Under the pieces are notes generated by a model that was given only the letters and a program-made list of their open reading frames with translations, was not told the DNA's origin and ran no database searches. Position numbers and translations under genes: made by a program. From Pelobates cultripes (taxonomy: Eukaryota > Chordata > Amphibia > Anura > Pelobatidae): a DNA stretch of 64,000 nucleotides. This document shows, piece after piece, positions 22,680 through 33,800 of this stretch (the first letter of the stretch is position 1; the number at the start of each line of letters is the position of its first letter). The stretch spans positions 236,590,437 to 236,654,436 of the forward strand of contig OW240912.1 in assembly GCA_933207985.1 (NCBI GenBank), written 5' to 3'.

Positions 22680-22985
22680 TTTCCCACCAGCAGGGGGACT
22701 GTCTGACATTTCAGACAGTCCCCTTGCTGGCAGATCAACAGCCAGCTATAGGGAGCCATTTGATCGCATTGAGAGCGATCACATGGCCCCCGGTGGATTC
22801 TTTTGCCGTGGCAGGGCTGCCTGGGCTTTGAGGAAGTCCTCCCGAAGCGGAGCGCCGGGTAGGTAAGTATCTCGGGTGCTCCAGGGCTCAAAGCCTTTAC
22901 GGCGTTCTATGCTGCCGCAACGGCTTTAAAGCCCAATTAAAGCGGGACAGCATAGAACGCCGTAACGGCGTTAAGGGGATAAGCA
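22680..22985. repeat. Hairpin-rich block ending in CGTTAAGGGG
   Basis: Successive inverted pairs are visible: CCAGCAGGGGGACTGTCTGA with TCAGACAGTCCCCTTGCTGG, GATCGCATT with AGCGATC, and GGCGTTCTATGCTG with CAGCATAGAACGCC. The layout resembles the hairpin cluster at 20940-21239 and is followed by GTTAAGGGG, similar to that element's terminus. Confidence 0.7.
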
Positions 22986-23748
22986 AACATTATTTTACTC
23001 ATCACATTTCCAAAGCTGAGGGCACATTGGGGATGAAATGTACATATGCAGCAAATGCCACACCGTCCAATCAAATGTTCTCTATGAGAAACACTGATTG
23101 TAGAGCAGAGTCTGGAAGATAGTCACTACTACAAAACAGCAATGTTTTACATTGCAGGATTAAAAGGACAGGTTAGATGACATTGAGATGAAGTGGTTTG
23201 GGTGCCTATGCTGTTCCTTTACATATGAATTTAAATGAAAATGAACCATCTAATGAAATAAGGCTAAAAAATATGAGATGATGTTTGTATTCAATTGTGT
23301 AAATTCCCATGTAGTGATAGTTCCCCATTAAAATAGATAGACTAATTAACTAGAATATGGAGCATGAATAATGGTCCTATGAGAGCACAAATTAATGTCA
23401 GAAATTAATGTGTGAAATAAAGTCTGTGAGTTTCAGACCCTTAAAGGAACACTCCAAGCATCTGGTGGTTACGGTGCTAGGAGTGCCCTGGCACTGTCAC
23501 AGAGTACATAGTCTCCATTTGAGAATGATTTGATAACTTACCTGGGTACCACTAGTGGTGATTATGAGGAGTGCCCTGTGATTGTCCCATGATAACGTGT
23601 TGAACTGTCCAGTTCTGCTTCTGTGGCAAATGGTCTTCTCCAGGAGGAGAAGCCAAATGATTCTACAGAGCAAAGCGAGCCAATGCAGGACTGCACTCAC
23701 TTACTGACAGCACTCAGCCACTGATTGTGGTTCTGCTATGCTCTAAGT

Positions 23749-25131
23749 CAGAGGCGTAACCAGAATCCACTACGCCATGGGCCCCCCTCCCATGTGTCTC
23801 ACCCCCCCTTCGGTGTCTCATTCCTGCGCCCAGGCCACCCCATGTGCTCCATGCCCTCTGTCCCACAGCCCCTCCATGTGTCCCATTCCCTCTCCCCCTC
23901 AGCACCTCCATGTGTCCCATAGGCTCCTCCTTCTCCAGCCCTTTCATGTGTCCTATTCCTTCTCCCCTCCCTGTGTCCCATACCCTGCTTCTCTCCCCAC
24001 TCCCCTCCATGTGTCCCATTCTGCCTTCTGTCCCCCCCCTTTCATGTATCCCATACAATCTCCCCTCCTCCCCTCCTTCCATGTGTCCCATACCCCCTCC
24101 CCCCTCCCTCCATTTATCCCATTGTTCCTTTCTCCCCCTCCCATCAGGTGTCCCATTTTCTCCCTCCTTCTCTCCCCCCCCTCCCTCACTGTGTCCCATA
24201 TCCCCCATCTCCCCTATTCCTTCTCCCTCCTGTGTCTCATACCCTGCTTCTCTCCCCACTCCCTCCATGTGTCCCATTCTGCCTTCTGTCCCCTTTTCAT
24301 GTATCCATCATTCCTCCTCCTCCCCCTCCCTTCCCTGTTGTACCCCCCTCTCCCCCTCCATTTATCCCATTGTTCCCTTTCTCCCTCCCATCCAGGTGTC
24401 TCCTTCCTCTCCTCCCTCCCTCACTGTGTCCCATATCCCCCATCTCCCCCCTCCCTCCCTGTGTCTCATATCCCCCCATCTCCCCCCCCCTGCCTGTGTC
24501 CCATATCCCACATCTCTCCCCCCTGTGTCAATCATCTCCCCCCTTTCCTCCCTGTGTCTCATTCGTACCCCTCTCCCCCTCCCTTCCCATAACCTCCATA
24601 TCTCTCCATTTCTTGTGTCCCATACCCTCCATCTCTCTCCTCAATGTGTCCCATTGTTCCCTCTCTCCCCCTCCCCTCCCTGTGTCCCATTGTTCTTTAC
24701 CCCCTCCCTGTGTCCCATTGTTCCCTAACTCCCCCCTCCCCTCCCTGTGTACCATTTCTTCCTCTCCTCCCTCCCCTCCAGGTTTCTGATACCCTCCATT
24801 TCTCCCCCCTTCCCTCCTTGTATTCGATACCTTCTTTCTCCCCCCTCTCTGTATCCCATACCCTCTCTCTTCCCCCTCCCCTCTTGTACCTTACTGGCCA
24901 CGGTTCCCGGTCTGACAGGAAGTGCTCTAACAGTGAGCATTTCCTGTCAGACGGCTCAGCCACCCTGCACACAGGCAGGAGGGGAGCAGCACAGTGCAGC
25001 TCTCCCTTCCTGACAGACCTCCGGGAACCACGGACCCGGGCGGCTGTGCACCAGCCCATAAGGTATCCAGTCGGCCCACTGTCGCAGGGGTCGCAGCTGT
25101 GACCCCAGCAACCATGGTAGGTACACCAGTG
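23749..25131. mobile_element. hAT-like element with perfect 8-bp duplication
   Basis: This 1383-bp insertion is bounded by CTCTAAGT at 23741-23748 and 25132-25139, an exact 8-bp target duplication. It begins CAGAGGCGTAACCAG and ends TACACCAGTG, so only the outermost bases mirror each other. It has no transposase. Most of it is the pyrimidine-rich minisatellite at 23790-24895, followed by GC-rich DNA with an inverted pair GGAAGTGCTCTAACAGTGAG / CTCACTGTTAGAGC-like text near 24915-24955. Confidence 0.75.
23790..24895. repeat. Pyrimidine-rich minisatellite, TGTGTCCCAT units
   Basis: About 1.1 kb of irregular units of (CTCCCTCCATGTGTCCCATNCC) type. The + strand is almost purely C/T apart from the GTGTCCCAT core. 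A longer-period copy is visible: 23990-24060 resembles 24240-24305. Open frames of up to 294 codons on both strands are by-products of the repeat. Confidence 0.9.
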
Positions 25132-25334
25132 CTCTAAGTAGTGATATCCAGCTTCTACTGTTAGAGAAGACTGAATGCAGGAAATGTGGCACCAGCACCC
25201 AGTAGGACCCAGGTAAGTTGTCAAGCTGTGTTAAAATAGTTTCACATATTACCATATGACGACTCCAGGGCACTACTGGCACCATAACCCTACAGCAAGC
25301 TATAGCAGTGATGAAGCTTGGTTTGTTCTTTTAA

Positions 25335-25696
25335 GGTGGATAGCATAGATAGCGGATAGCATGGGAACTGCAGTTCAAAATCATCTGTTGTTCTTAGACA
25401 ACTGCTCCTTATTGTGAATGCACATTCTGACCCACACACATACACTCACAGACACACACACTCACAGACACACACACAAATATACATTTTATTTTAGTAT
25501 CATGTACTTACACTCAGTGGAGACTCATGTGTAAGCTCTTTATTAACGTCTTAAAAGCCATCTGGAACACGTATTTTACACAAGTGCTGTCAAACAATTT
25601 CTTACTGGTTTGTAATAAAATCAGAGCTGCTATGGGGAAACATTACCATGTTAAGTGTTGTATTTAGGTAGTGCTCAAGGTGACAGTCACTGACTT
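25335..25696. other. Intron 1 spacer
   Basis: Short stretch with CA-rich text at 25433-25487 and otherwise nothing recognisable. It ends at the DIRS insertion. Confidence 0.4.
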
Positions 25697-25885
25697 TGTC
25701 CTCTGGGAGGCATAACCACCTAGCAAAGCTAGTGGGTATGCGGCAGCCTCCCTGAGTCAAATGCCAGAGCTGAAAAGGCTTGCGCTGTGCATCTACACAG
25801 CAACAGCATTTCAGCCAATCAGGTAATCAGGAGAGCTGTGCTGAGCGCGGGAATCCTGATTGCCTCAGATTTTTAAAATGGCATC
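25697..25885. repeat. DIRS left inverted terminal repeat
   Basis: Starting GCATAACCACCTAGCAAAGC after a short unique tip, this repeat matches the reverse complement of 30603-30782 with scattered mismatches. The tip TTGTCCTC...GGAGGCATAACC is complemented inside the internal region at 29941-29968. The gag ATG at 25878 sits at its inner edge. Confidence 0.88.
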
Positions 25886-27180
25886 ATTGATAGAGGACTC
25901 TATTTCTGTGTCTGCCACAGATTTAGTGGATGCCTCTCTTAAAGGCAGCCCCATCAATGTTAGAAAGCTCCATAAGAGAGCTTTCCTTGACAGGGATCTA
26001 TCCTCTTCATCTTCTGAGGAGGATTTGGTCCCAGTTTTAAGTAAAAAGAATAAAGGAAGGCGGCTGGTCTCTTCCATCAGTTCCTCGTCTGAGGAAAACT
26101 ACTCTTTTCCTCCTTCCCCTCATACTCGTTTGAGTAAGCATAAAATTAAGGGGACAGGACCCCAAAAAAGGAATAGCGTATTTCCCTCATTTGAGCACCA
26201 GAAACACCTTCCAGAGAAAAAGGACAAATCTCGTTGGAGGTTAGATAGTCCCTCTCCTTCCTCTTGTAGAGCGTTCGCTCACTCTTCCTCCCAAAGTCGT
26301 TCCAGTTCCAGATACGGCTCTCCAGAAATAGACTGGGAATCCGAGGAAGTGGTACTGAGCGAGGGAAGCTAAGCAATGTTCAGATGGCCAGAGTAAGTCT
26401 CCTAGGAAAGACTCTCCCATCAAAATTATTTCACTCCAGATGGGCTATGGAGCACGATTCTGAGGTTAGAGATTTCACTAAACTAGCCTTTAGATCCCCC
26501 TTGGTTAAGGAGGATGACCTTCTCCTCAGGAACCACATTGGTATCCTGGACATTGAGGCTTTAATGGCCCCAGAGGTAGATCCTGCTCTGTTATCTATCA
26601 CAGGGAGCAGCGTATCCTCTGATCCCACAGACCATACTTTTCGCAATATACAGTTCAAAATTGCTGATGCTGTGGGCCCACTATTACTGATGCTGGATAA
26701 GGCAGAAAAAGAAGGAAATGCTCAGAAACCTTCAGCTTCATCTCTGTTGGCATCTAAGATGGCTCTTTTAAAAGCGTCTGGCAGGGCAGTGCTAATTATT
26801 GGCCAATCCTTTAATTACATATCAAACCTCCGCAGATCCCGCTGGCTGCATGCAGCAGGTCTGTCTGACCTAGCCCCCAAATCGCATGAGTTCCCAAATT
26901 TGGAGGATTCTTACCTATTCAGTCCCTCGTTCATTCAGGAGGTTAAAGGCCGTTACAAGGCAAGGAGATCCTTTTCAGAACTCAAGAAGTCCGTCCCTGG
27001 CTACAAAGCCCTTTCGGACAGAGGGTCACCCCTATAGGGCTGCAGGAGTGTCCCGAGAAGCCTCTCACCAGGCCAAGTACCGCCACTACAGTGGAAGACA
27101 CAAGCTCCCGGGCAGTGGCAGAGGAGCGCATTACAGAGGCGGTTCAGCTTCCAAAAGAAAACCCATGCATTCAAGTAAGT
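25878..27180 (+). pseudogene. DIRS gag-like region (frameshifted)
   Basis: The first part (25878-26372) is Ser-rich and charged, with the serine/acid run DLSSSSSEEDL, and ends at a stop. The frame then shifts to 26384-27037. This second part has a helical, basic segment (LRNHIGILDIEAL, LRRSRWLHAAG) typical of DIRS ORF1 products, which are thought to package the RNA. A third frame carries on to about 27180 with a basic, Tyr/Gly-rich tail (YRHYSGRHK, GRGAHYRGGS). Two frame changes suggest decay. The overlap of the last frame with the RT frame is normal for DIRS. The start ATG 25878 follows ATTTTTAAA. Confidence 0.65.
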
Positions 27181-27906
27181 GTGCCTCCTCATATGTCACT
27201 AAATTGGAAGGATATTTCCTCAGACAAATGTGTTCTAAAGATTTTTCAAAGGGGTTTACAACTCCCCTTTTTAAGTTTCCCAGTCCAGAAATTTGCACCC
27301 CACAGAGAGGTTAACCCAGTGCTAGATACCTCCATTTCCTTAGCTTTAAGTCAAGGGAAGATAGAGTTGGCAGACATGTCTATTACAGGATGGGTCAGCC
27401 CATTGTTCCCAATCCCAAAATCAGACGGTTCCTGGAGACCGGTCCTAAACGTGTGGTCTCTGAACGCTTTCATCAAAAGGAAAAGGTTCAGGATAGAGGG
27501 TTTATCAGATCTTCCAGGCTTAGTACAGAAAGCTTTTTTCTGCATAAAGTTAGACCTAAAAGATGCGTTCCATTCAGTCCCCATAGCCAAGAAACACAGG
27601 CGTTTTCTCGGGTTTCAGTGGAAAGGAAAAGTGTGGCAGTGGACCGTTATGGTGGTTGGCCTATCCAACGCACCATACACATTCTCCAGAATTATGAAAT
27701 CAGTGATAGCTCATGTCAGACTAAAAGGTTTCATGTGTCTGTACTATCTAGACGACATCCTGCTCATGCACCCAGATGGGGAAGTCCTTCCTTCTCAAAG
27801 GGATTACCTTGCTTCCCTTTTACAAGACCTAGGATTTGTAGTAAATTTACAGAAATCAGTCCTAATTCCCACTCAAAGCATCCTCTTTCTGGGACTATGT
27901 CTCTAG
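27091..27906 (+). pseudogene. DIRS reverse transcriptase domain
   Basis: This 272-codon frame has the reverse transcriptase blocks in order: FPIPKSDGSWRPVLN, IKLDLKDAFHSVPI (first catalytic Asp region), GLSNAPYTFSRIM, and the YLDDILL catalytic motif at about 27742-27762. They are followed by LGFVVNLQKSVLIPTQSILFLG, the thumb-proximal block of DIRS and Ngaro RTs. The frame ends in a TAG at 27904, while the sequence continues in another register (GIPQDKWDKL...), so a frameshift near 27900 separates RT from the connection to RNase H. Catalytic residues appear intact. Confidence 0.85.
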
Positions 27907-28140
27907 GAATCCCTCAAGACAAATGGGACAAATTACTGGTACATCTGAACTCATCTCTCAGGCAGCAGAGTTGGTCCTTGAGAGACCTAGCAAAGATTAT
28001 CGGGAAATGAATAGCTTTAACACCAGCATACAACAATTCCCCTTTACTTTGCAGATGAAGTCAGCTGTTTTTAGGGAATAAAGAGACAGGGCGGCAATTG
28101 GGAATCAAAATTTGTTCTCCCCAAGAAGGTCAGAGAAGAA

Positions 28141-28587
28141 TTGAAGTCCATTCTGGAGTTAGACATTCCACTTCCCCGTCCCATGTTAGAGCAGCCTGTG
28201 GCAGTCACTCTGATGTCAGATGCCTCAAGTCACGGTTGGGGTGCGTTTACAGCCCAGAACGCCATAAGAGGAATTTGGTCAGACCAAGAGAGTCACCTCC
28301 ATATAAACATCTTGGAGTTACGAGCTATAAAATTAGCTCTCCAGGGCCTATTTCCTCTAAACCAGTCACCGACATCGGTAAAAGTCCAATCGGACAACAG
28401 GACAGCGGTGGCTTATATAAACCACAGAGGGGGCACAAGATTAAGGGGTCTTTGTTTAGAGGCTCTAGATCTTTGGTCTTGGGCTTTAGCAAGCAATGTT
28501 CAGGTTTTCGCAGAATACGTTCCGGGAGAGGCAAACGAACTTGCAGACTCTCTCGCCAAAGTTTGTCCCTGGCAACAATTCAATTAA
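28141..28587 (+). pseudogene. DIRS RNase H domain
   Basis: The frame encodes the RNase H fold of the DIRS polyprotein. TLMSDASSHGWGAF gives the first catalytic Asp, HINILELRAIKLAL the Glu, VQSDNRTAVAYI the second Asp, and ELADSLAK the last Asp. It starts without its own ATG, as expected for an internal domain. After a stop at 28585 the sequence carries on in another frame (IESNFGQRQVDLFAS, GAWKIDAM; about 28590-28730), the DLFAS block commonly seen after RNase H in DIRS elements. It removes the RNA strand during reverse transcription. Confidence 0.8.
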
Positions 28588-28716
28588 AGATTGCTCTTTT
28601 CCAATGGATAGAAAGCAATTTTGGCCAGAGACAGGTAGATCTGTTTGCATCCCAAACATCTGCACAAACTCCCAGGTTCGTCTCCCGGACCTGGACAAAG
28701 GGAGCTTGGAAAATAG

Positions 28717-30014
28717 ATGCAATGTTCCAGCCCCTTATGCTTTCCCCCCACCATCTTTACTGATGAAAGTGCTGGAGAAGATCCGCAGGGACAGGGTGCA
28801 GAGCTTAGTTCTCGTTTATCCAGTATGGACCTCCAGACCCTGGTATCCCTTGATCCATCAGTTAGTCAAGGGAACCAAGATCCCATTGGGCATGACAGTG
28901 GACTGCTTTCAGGGAACCAGCAATCTTCTGCTCAAGCTCCCGTAGCTGATGTGGATCGCAGCCCTGGTAGGCTGTTAACACATCCTCTTTTATTGAATCA
29001 GGTCTTGGATATTATTAATTCATCTTTAAGACGTAGAACTAGGGTAAGTTATAGAAAGATGATCGAGGAATTCAAAGAATGGGAGGTTTCTTTTCTGTCT
29101 AACACACAGGGATCTGATACCGTTCCACTGGCTTTAGAATTTCTTACCCTTAAGTTCCATTCTGGTTTATCTGTCAGTTCAATCAAGACCTATGGATCTG
29201 CTTTAAACTTCCTGATTCCCAACCTTACTCAGGATGCCCTGTATTTGAGATTACTAAAAGGGTTATCCGTCTGCCGCCCATATACCCCATGCTACACATG
29301 TACTTGGGATGTAGATGTCTTATTTCATTTCCTAAATTGTTTGGATAATGCTAAAATTGATTTAACATGGACTGCTATTAAGTTGGCTTCTCCGCTGTAT
29401 TTGGCCCTGGCAGCTAGAGGAGCCGAGTTAACTCAAATCCATATTTCAGATCCTTGGTTGTCCAGGACCCCGGGAGGTTTCCATATTATACTAAAAGGCA
29501 GACAAAAAAATCAAATTTTTCTCCTGGTCTGGTAGAATTGGACTTGGTCCAAGATCCTTCCGAACCAGGCTTATGTTTAGTCAGTTTGTTACAATCGTAC
29601 CTTCAACTTTCTGCTGTATTTAGAAATGATATCAGTCAATTATTCATTACATCAAAGAATCCCTTTCGTCCAGCCAAGGTTAATACAATTAGAGGCTGGA
29701 TACTTTCCGCCATGTCTTCGGCTGGTATTGATGTTTCCATGTTCAAAAGCCATTCATTTAGGGGAGCCTCGGCTACTAAAGCAGCAGGAAAGGGCCTTCC
29801 TCTCCCTACTTTCTTGAAAGCTGCGAGATGGTTGTCCAGTAAAACCTTTGTTAGATCTTACTGGAGGCCATCAGAAGTTGAACGCCTTCAGTTTCTTAGG
29901 ACCACCACCAGGTGTGTGCTATTCTACCCACTAGCTTTACTAGGTGGTTATGCCTCCTGGAGGACAAATCAGAGTTTGCAGGAATCTATGATCTGCAAAC
30001 TTTCTTTGTCTTAG
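28717..30014 (+). pseudogene. DIRS tyrosine recombinase (one frameshift)
   Basis: Two frames (28717-29535 and 29454-30014) make one tyrosine recombinase, split by a frameshift in the A-rich tract near 29506. The first has the core-binding part (LRRRTRVSYRKMIEEF, SSIKTYGSALNFL) and the catalytic Arg in LAARGAEL. The second has the H-x-x-R motif in SHSFRGASA (about 29747) and the nucleophile Tyr in FVRSYWRP (about 29858). The R-H-R-Y set is therefore still encoded. The enzyme joins the circular DNA copy to the target. The 3' end of the frame runs into the internal complementary region. Confidence 0.85.
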
Positions 30015-30037
30015 GGATGAGCATAACCACCTAGCAA
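29939..30037. repeat. DIRS internal complementary region
   Basis: CTAGGTGGTTATGCCTCC (from 29940) is the complement of the left tip. The next about 70 bases, ending GAGCATAACCACCTAGCA, are the complement of the right tip, including a 33-base perfect match of ATCAGAGTTTGCAGG...GATCTGCAAAC to 30797-30829. This region is the template by which DIRS elements are thought to complete their ends and form circles. Confidence 0.88.
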
Positions 30038-30602
30038 TAGCGCCCGTCCCACCCTCCTCTAAGTTAAGGGTTTTGCCTGCTGGTGGTAGTTTGTTTTTCT
30101 AAAACATAAGGTTATCTGGTTCTTATTCGGCCTTTTGATAACTGTTCTCTGTTTTGTTTTTTACAGACTATAGCCGTACTCCAAGACAAGACCAACAAAC
30201 CAAGGATCCAACTAAGTAGGAGGATTGGATGCTAGTAGTCTCGTCAGTTTGATATTCTCATGGACTCCCTGCATAAAGAATCTGTTTGCTAGGACTTGTT
30301 ACAACATTTCTTTTCTCTTTATTGAACTTATTTTGTTGCAATTTATGATGAATGGTTTCAGTGTTCATTTGATACTTTCCTTTGCTATACATTGTTGCCT
30401 TGTTTTCAGCTCAGCTGTTTTATACAAAGTTCCAAGTCTACTTATATGTCTTCATGACTTATTAAACATTTTTCTTGTTCCCCTGTACTATTGGCAACTT
30501 GAATTGTTTTATTTTGTGTGTAGATGTTTAATTATATTCCTATACACTTTGGGCAATATTTTTCCTTAGTACTTCGTGGGATGTGCTAACCATCCGCAGT
30601 TT
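30038..30602 (+). other. DIRS 3' non-coding part
   Basis: Between the internal complementary region and the right repeat the sequence is T-rich and has no convincing coding frame. A 114-codon frame (30225-30569) is hydrophobic but lacks any family motif, and I do not treat it as a gene. Confidence 0.5.
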
Positions 30603-30829
30603 CCCAATTTTAAAAATCTGAGGCAATCAGGATTCCCGCGCTCAGCACGGCTCTCCTGATTACCTGATTGGCTGAAAGGCTGTTGCTGTGCAGATGCACA
30701 GCGCGAGCCTTTTCAGCTCTGGCATTTGACTCCGGGAGGCTGCTGTATACCCAACAGCTTTGCTAGGTGGTTATGCTCATCCCTAACACAAATAAAGTTT
30801 GCAGATCATAGATTCCTGCAAACTCTGAT
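30603..30829. repeat. DIRS right inverted terminal repeat
   Basis: The reverse complement of the left repeat (30603-30782), extended by about 47 bases to AAACTCTGAT. This extension has no partner on the left side but is complemented within 29967-30012, the unequal-end arrangement seen in DIRS1-type elements. Confidence 0.86.
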
Positions 30830-33800
30830 ATAACTCACCAGTCTGCAATATCATATAAGTTGAGATACCCCACATAGCCATTACTTTCACACTTCTGCTG
30901 CACTGGTTCTTTCATCCAATAAAATATGGGGATTATTTCTATTGGCTTCAAGCTAACAATCCCTGTGGATTTAGAACAAAAATGTCAGATAGTTTGCAGA
31001 GCGTTCCTGTAAATATACTGATACAACTTCACTCAGCGCTCACTGTGTAATTAATTTTTTTTACATAAATACATTTTTTTCTTATGTTATCATGTTTACA
31101 TACCAATGATGTTCTTAACACTGGGTCATACATCAACATAACTACACGAACATGGAATATTCCAGTGCAATTTGTTTCATACAAAATCTAGACCACATTT
31201 TCTTTAGTTCATTAAAGTTAAAGGGACTCATAAATTCTATAAATCTAAAGATTACGTTAAGTGAATTAGTAATACGCATTAACAAATTTAAATAATCTTG
31301 TTTTTATTTCCTGGTGCCCACTTGGCCCAAAGGAGAAGCTAAAATAAGCTCAAATTTATAATTAAGAGCCTTACACTGGCTATTTCTCCAGCGTCATGCT
31401 TTCTTACCCCTTATGTTAGGGAAATAGCTGGCTATGTTTAATTATTCTCAGGAGCCAGCTGGCAACTATAAAACCTTTAAAATGGCTTATGAGAATAACT
31501 GAATTCAACAGCAGAGTGGTTGTTTACGTGGCCAATTAAATTGAGATGTTAGTTATTCTTTTTTAGTAGTAGTCTTTATCAAGCATATGACTAATATAAT
31601 CTTCTACTATATAATCTTATACTTAACTCTTTTATTTTATTTTTTGCTTGGACTTAATAAAGATCGTATTTCAGTAAATCCCCATCTACTTGTTACTGTA
31701 ATCTGTCATTTCTGATCTAACATACAACACATTTGCAGCATGACTCATGCATGTACTTATATACTGCTGCATATTTCAATACTTTTACCCTGCACATCGA
31801 AAGCACACAAATTATCAGTGATATGGTGCACATGCCAAGAGCATTAGTCACCTACCATAACACATACAGCATGAATTTCTCACTCATATCACATGCAGTA
31901 CTCCCTTTCACCTCAATGGTAACCATCACATATGCAGTAATGTTACATATATTGCTATTCTTGATTAAGAAAAAAAAGAAAACAGATGCAAATAATAAAT
32001 ACAAATAATTTCTGCTGGCACATAAAGACAACTCATGATGTGGTTTTAACGATGCACTTTTCATTACCCCTGCAGTAGAACGCGTTTCACAAGCAGCAGA
32101 ACAAAACTTCCAGTTAAGTGGTTACTAAATATAAAACGGTTTAAAGATGTCATTGTGTGACTCAGGGAACCAGATGTGATGAAGTTCCTTTCTGTTTCCT
32201 GGATCTTTGAGGTTTTTCTGTTTGGCTGAAGCTGTCTTGGTGTTGCTGGGAAAATGATTCTGATCTGGAAACACTATAGAAATGTCCCCAGGAAACATAG
32301 CTCAAGCACATCAATAGACACCCCTCTCGGTCAGAGAGACGAGGACCATCCAGTAAGCACTTCAGCAGAACTGTGCCCATGGATTGTCCTGAGTGGGGAT
32401 GGTCTTGTAGGCTTTCGGTCAACCTGGCATCCGTTCACGTCATGCCACTTCTTTTGGCTTCCGTGTCACTGATACGCCCCTTTAGGGCCACTCACTCCAT
32501 GATTTAAGCTGGAATTTAGAGTAATTTACTCCTAAACAGCATGATTCATATCTATCAGATTCATATCTATCAGTTGTTACCTCCCCTACCCCATCTGCCT
32601 CTGCTTCTTTATGGGCTTTAATTAAAACTTTTTGGCTGGTATCACTTTTTTTCCAAGTGAAACCACTGCCATTTGTGATGGGAATGTATCTCTGAGTATT
32701 TTTTTTTTTAACTTTGTATTTATGTGTAAGTAATGCATTAAAATAGCTAGTACTTCCTCCTATAGCTTCCCTTTAAATTGGTATATAAGATTCCACCAAA
32801 CATGGAGGTAGGAGGTGCAGATACTATAACCTTCAGAAGTCTGAAAAAATGGATAGATTTTAGAGAAGTAAGTACTAGCTGAAGGTATTCTTGTAGACTT
32901 CTTTCTTAAGAAACATTCATAGTGTAATTAATGTGTATTATTTGCTGTCTATGACCAATGACAAACTATAATCTCATTCAAGTCTTTTTTCATCTAAATC
33001 TCTGGGCAGAATAAAAATAAGGAATAGCTATTTTTCCATAGACATCAATGCAGGAATTTCTGTTTAGTAAGCAGAGTAAATTTTAGCCCCTAGGAATGAG
33101 GATCAAGGAAGGTGAAGCCATCTGGGAAGATTTTTGATGGAAATTATGATAAATAAACAGTGAAGTATTTATTTATCGGAGCTGCGTCAAAAAATCCTGT
33201 ATCCACTGGAATACAGGTAATAAACCACAATAATCTAAATTGGCAGTACTATGCTCCAATGTTATACATGAATGTATTTTTATATAGCATTCCTTTCACG
33301 CAATAAAAATCAGATCATAAAACTAGCTTGTGACATTACACCAAATGTACAAAGATAGCGTTTTGGTTTTTGCATACTTACCAGCTGTCGATATGATCAG
33401 GAGGTGAGAGAATAATTAACACAAGATAAACAAGCAGAACAAATCTATATTATCGTTAAAGTGATGTTTACAGAGGGCTGTCATAGTACAGTCATTATAC
33501 AAACTCCTGTTTGTCAGTGGAATGAATTGTCTACAGACTGATTTTATTTATACAGAATTACTCTTTGGGAGTTTTCAGTCTTATATTATAATACTTACTA
33601 TAACAGCTAAAAAAGAAAAAAAAAGATAAAACTGATGTTGATCAAGGGAGCATAAAATCAACTTTGACAGCAGTATGCATCAGCTTGTTATGTCCAAATT
33701 TGTTTTTTAAGCTGGAATTTAGAGTAATTTACTCCTAAACAGCAAATATTTGAGCAGCGAGACTACAGGGCCATGATCTATACACCAAAACTACTTCATT

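Larger units (their letters stand above)
22144..23440. other. Intron 1: AT palindrome and hairpin-rich element
   Basis: A degenerate left end (CTAAAGGCACACTCAAGAA, about 22228) and a right end (GGGTGCCTATGCTGTTCCTTT, about 23205-23221) suggest one more MITE of the same broad family. Inside it lie the AT-rich palindrome (22430-22640) and a GC-rich hairpin block (22680-22985). The remainder has no recognisable content. Confidence 0.4.
23441..25334. mobile_element. TTAA MITE (outer) around a hAT-like element
   Basis: The left end TTAAAGGAACACTCCAAGCA (23441) and a weaker right end GTTTGTTCTTTTAA (ends 25334) are bounded by TTAA. Near the termini are segments shared with the other copies (TGCCAGGAGTGCCCTGGCAC-like text; CCAGGTAAGTTGTCAAGCTG at about 25208). 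It is interrupted by 23749-25131. Confidence 0.6.
25697..30829 (+). mobile_element. DIRS-type tyrosine-recombinase retrotransposon, full length, decayed
   Basis: DIRS elements copy through RNA and integrate with a tyrosine recombinase instead of an integrase, without target duplication. This copy has the complete architecture: inverted terminal repeats of about 180 bp (25708-25885 against 30603-30782), a gag-like region, reverse transcriptase, RNase H, a tyrosine recombinase, and an internal complementary region (29939-30037) that matches the outer ends of both termini. Ends were placed by reading the internal region as the joined right and left ends, giving about 25697 and 30829. Several frameshifts and stops break the coding regions, so it is unlikely to be active. 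It lies in sense orientation in P2RX1 intron 1. Confidence 0.9.

Noticed and set aside
23714..24789. Open frames up to 294 codons, Pro/Ser-rich on + and Gly/Glu-rich on -
   Set aside because: Products of the pyrimidine-rich minisatellite; no start context, domain or conserved motif.
28098..28763. 221-codon frame overlapping the RNase H region
   Set aside because: Its first two thirds are a shadow of the RNase H frame. Only its last part (IESNFGQRQVDLFAS onward) is real DIRS sequence after a frameshift, and it is described there.
30225..30569. Hydrophobic 114-codon frame in the 3' part of the DIRS element
   Set aside because: No motif, T-rich composition explains the hydrophobic residues, and DIRS elements have no gene at this place that I can name.
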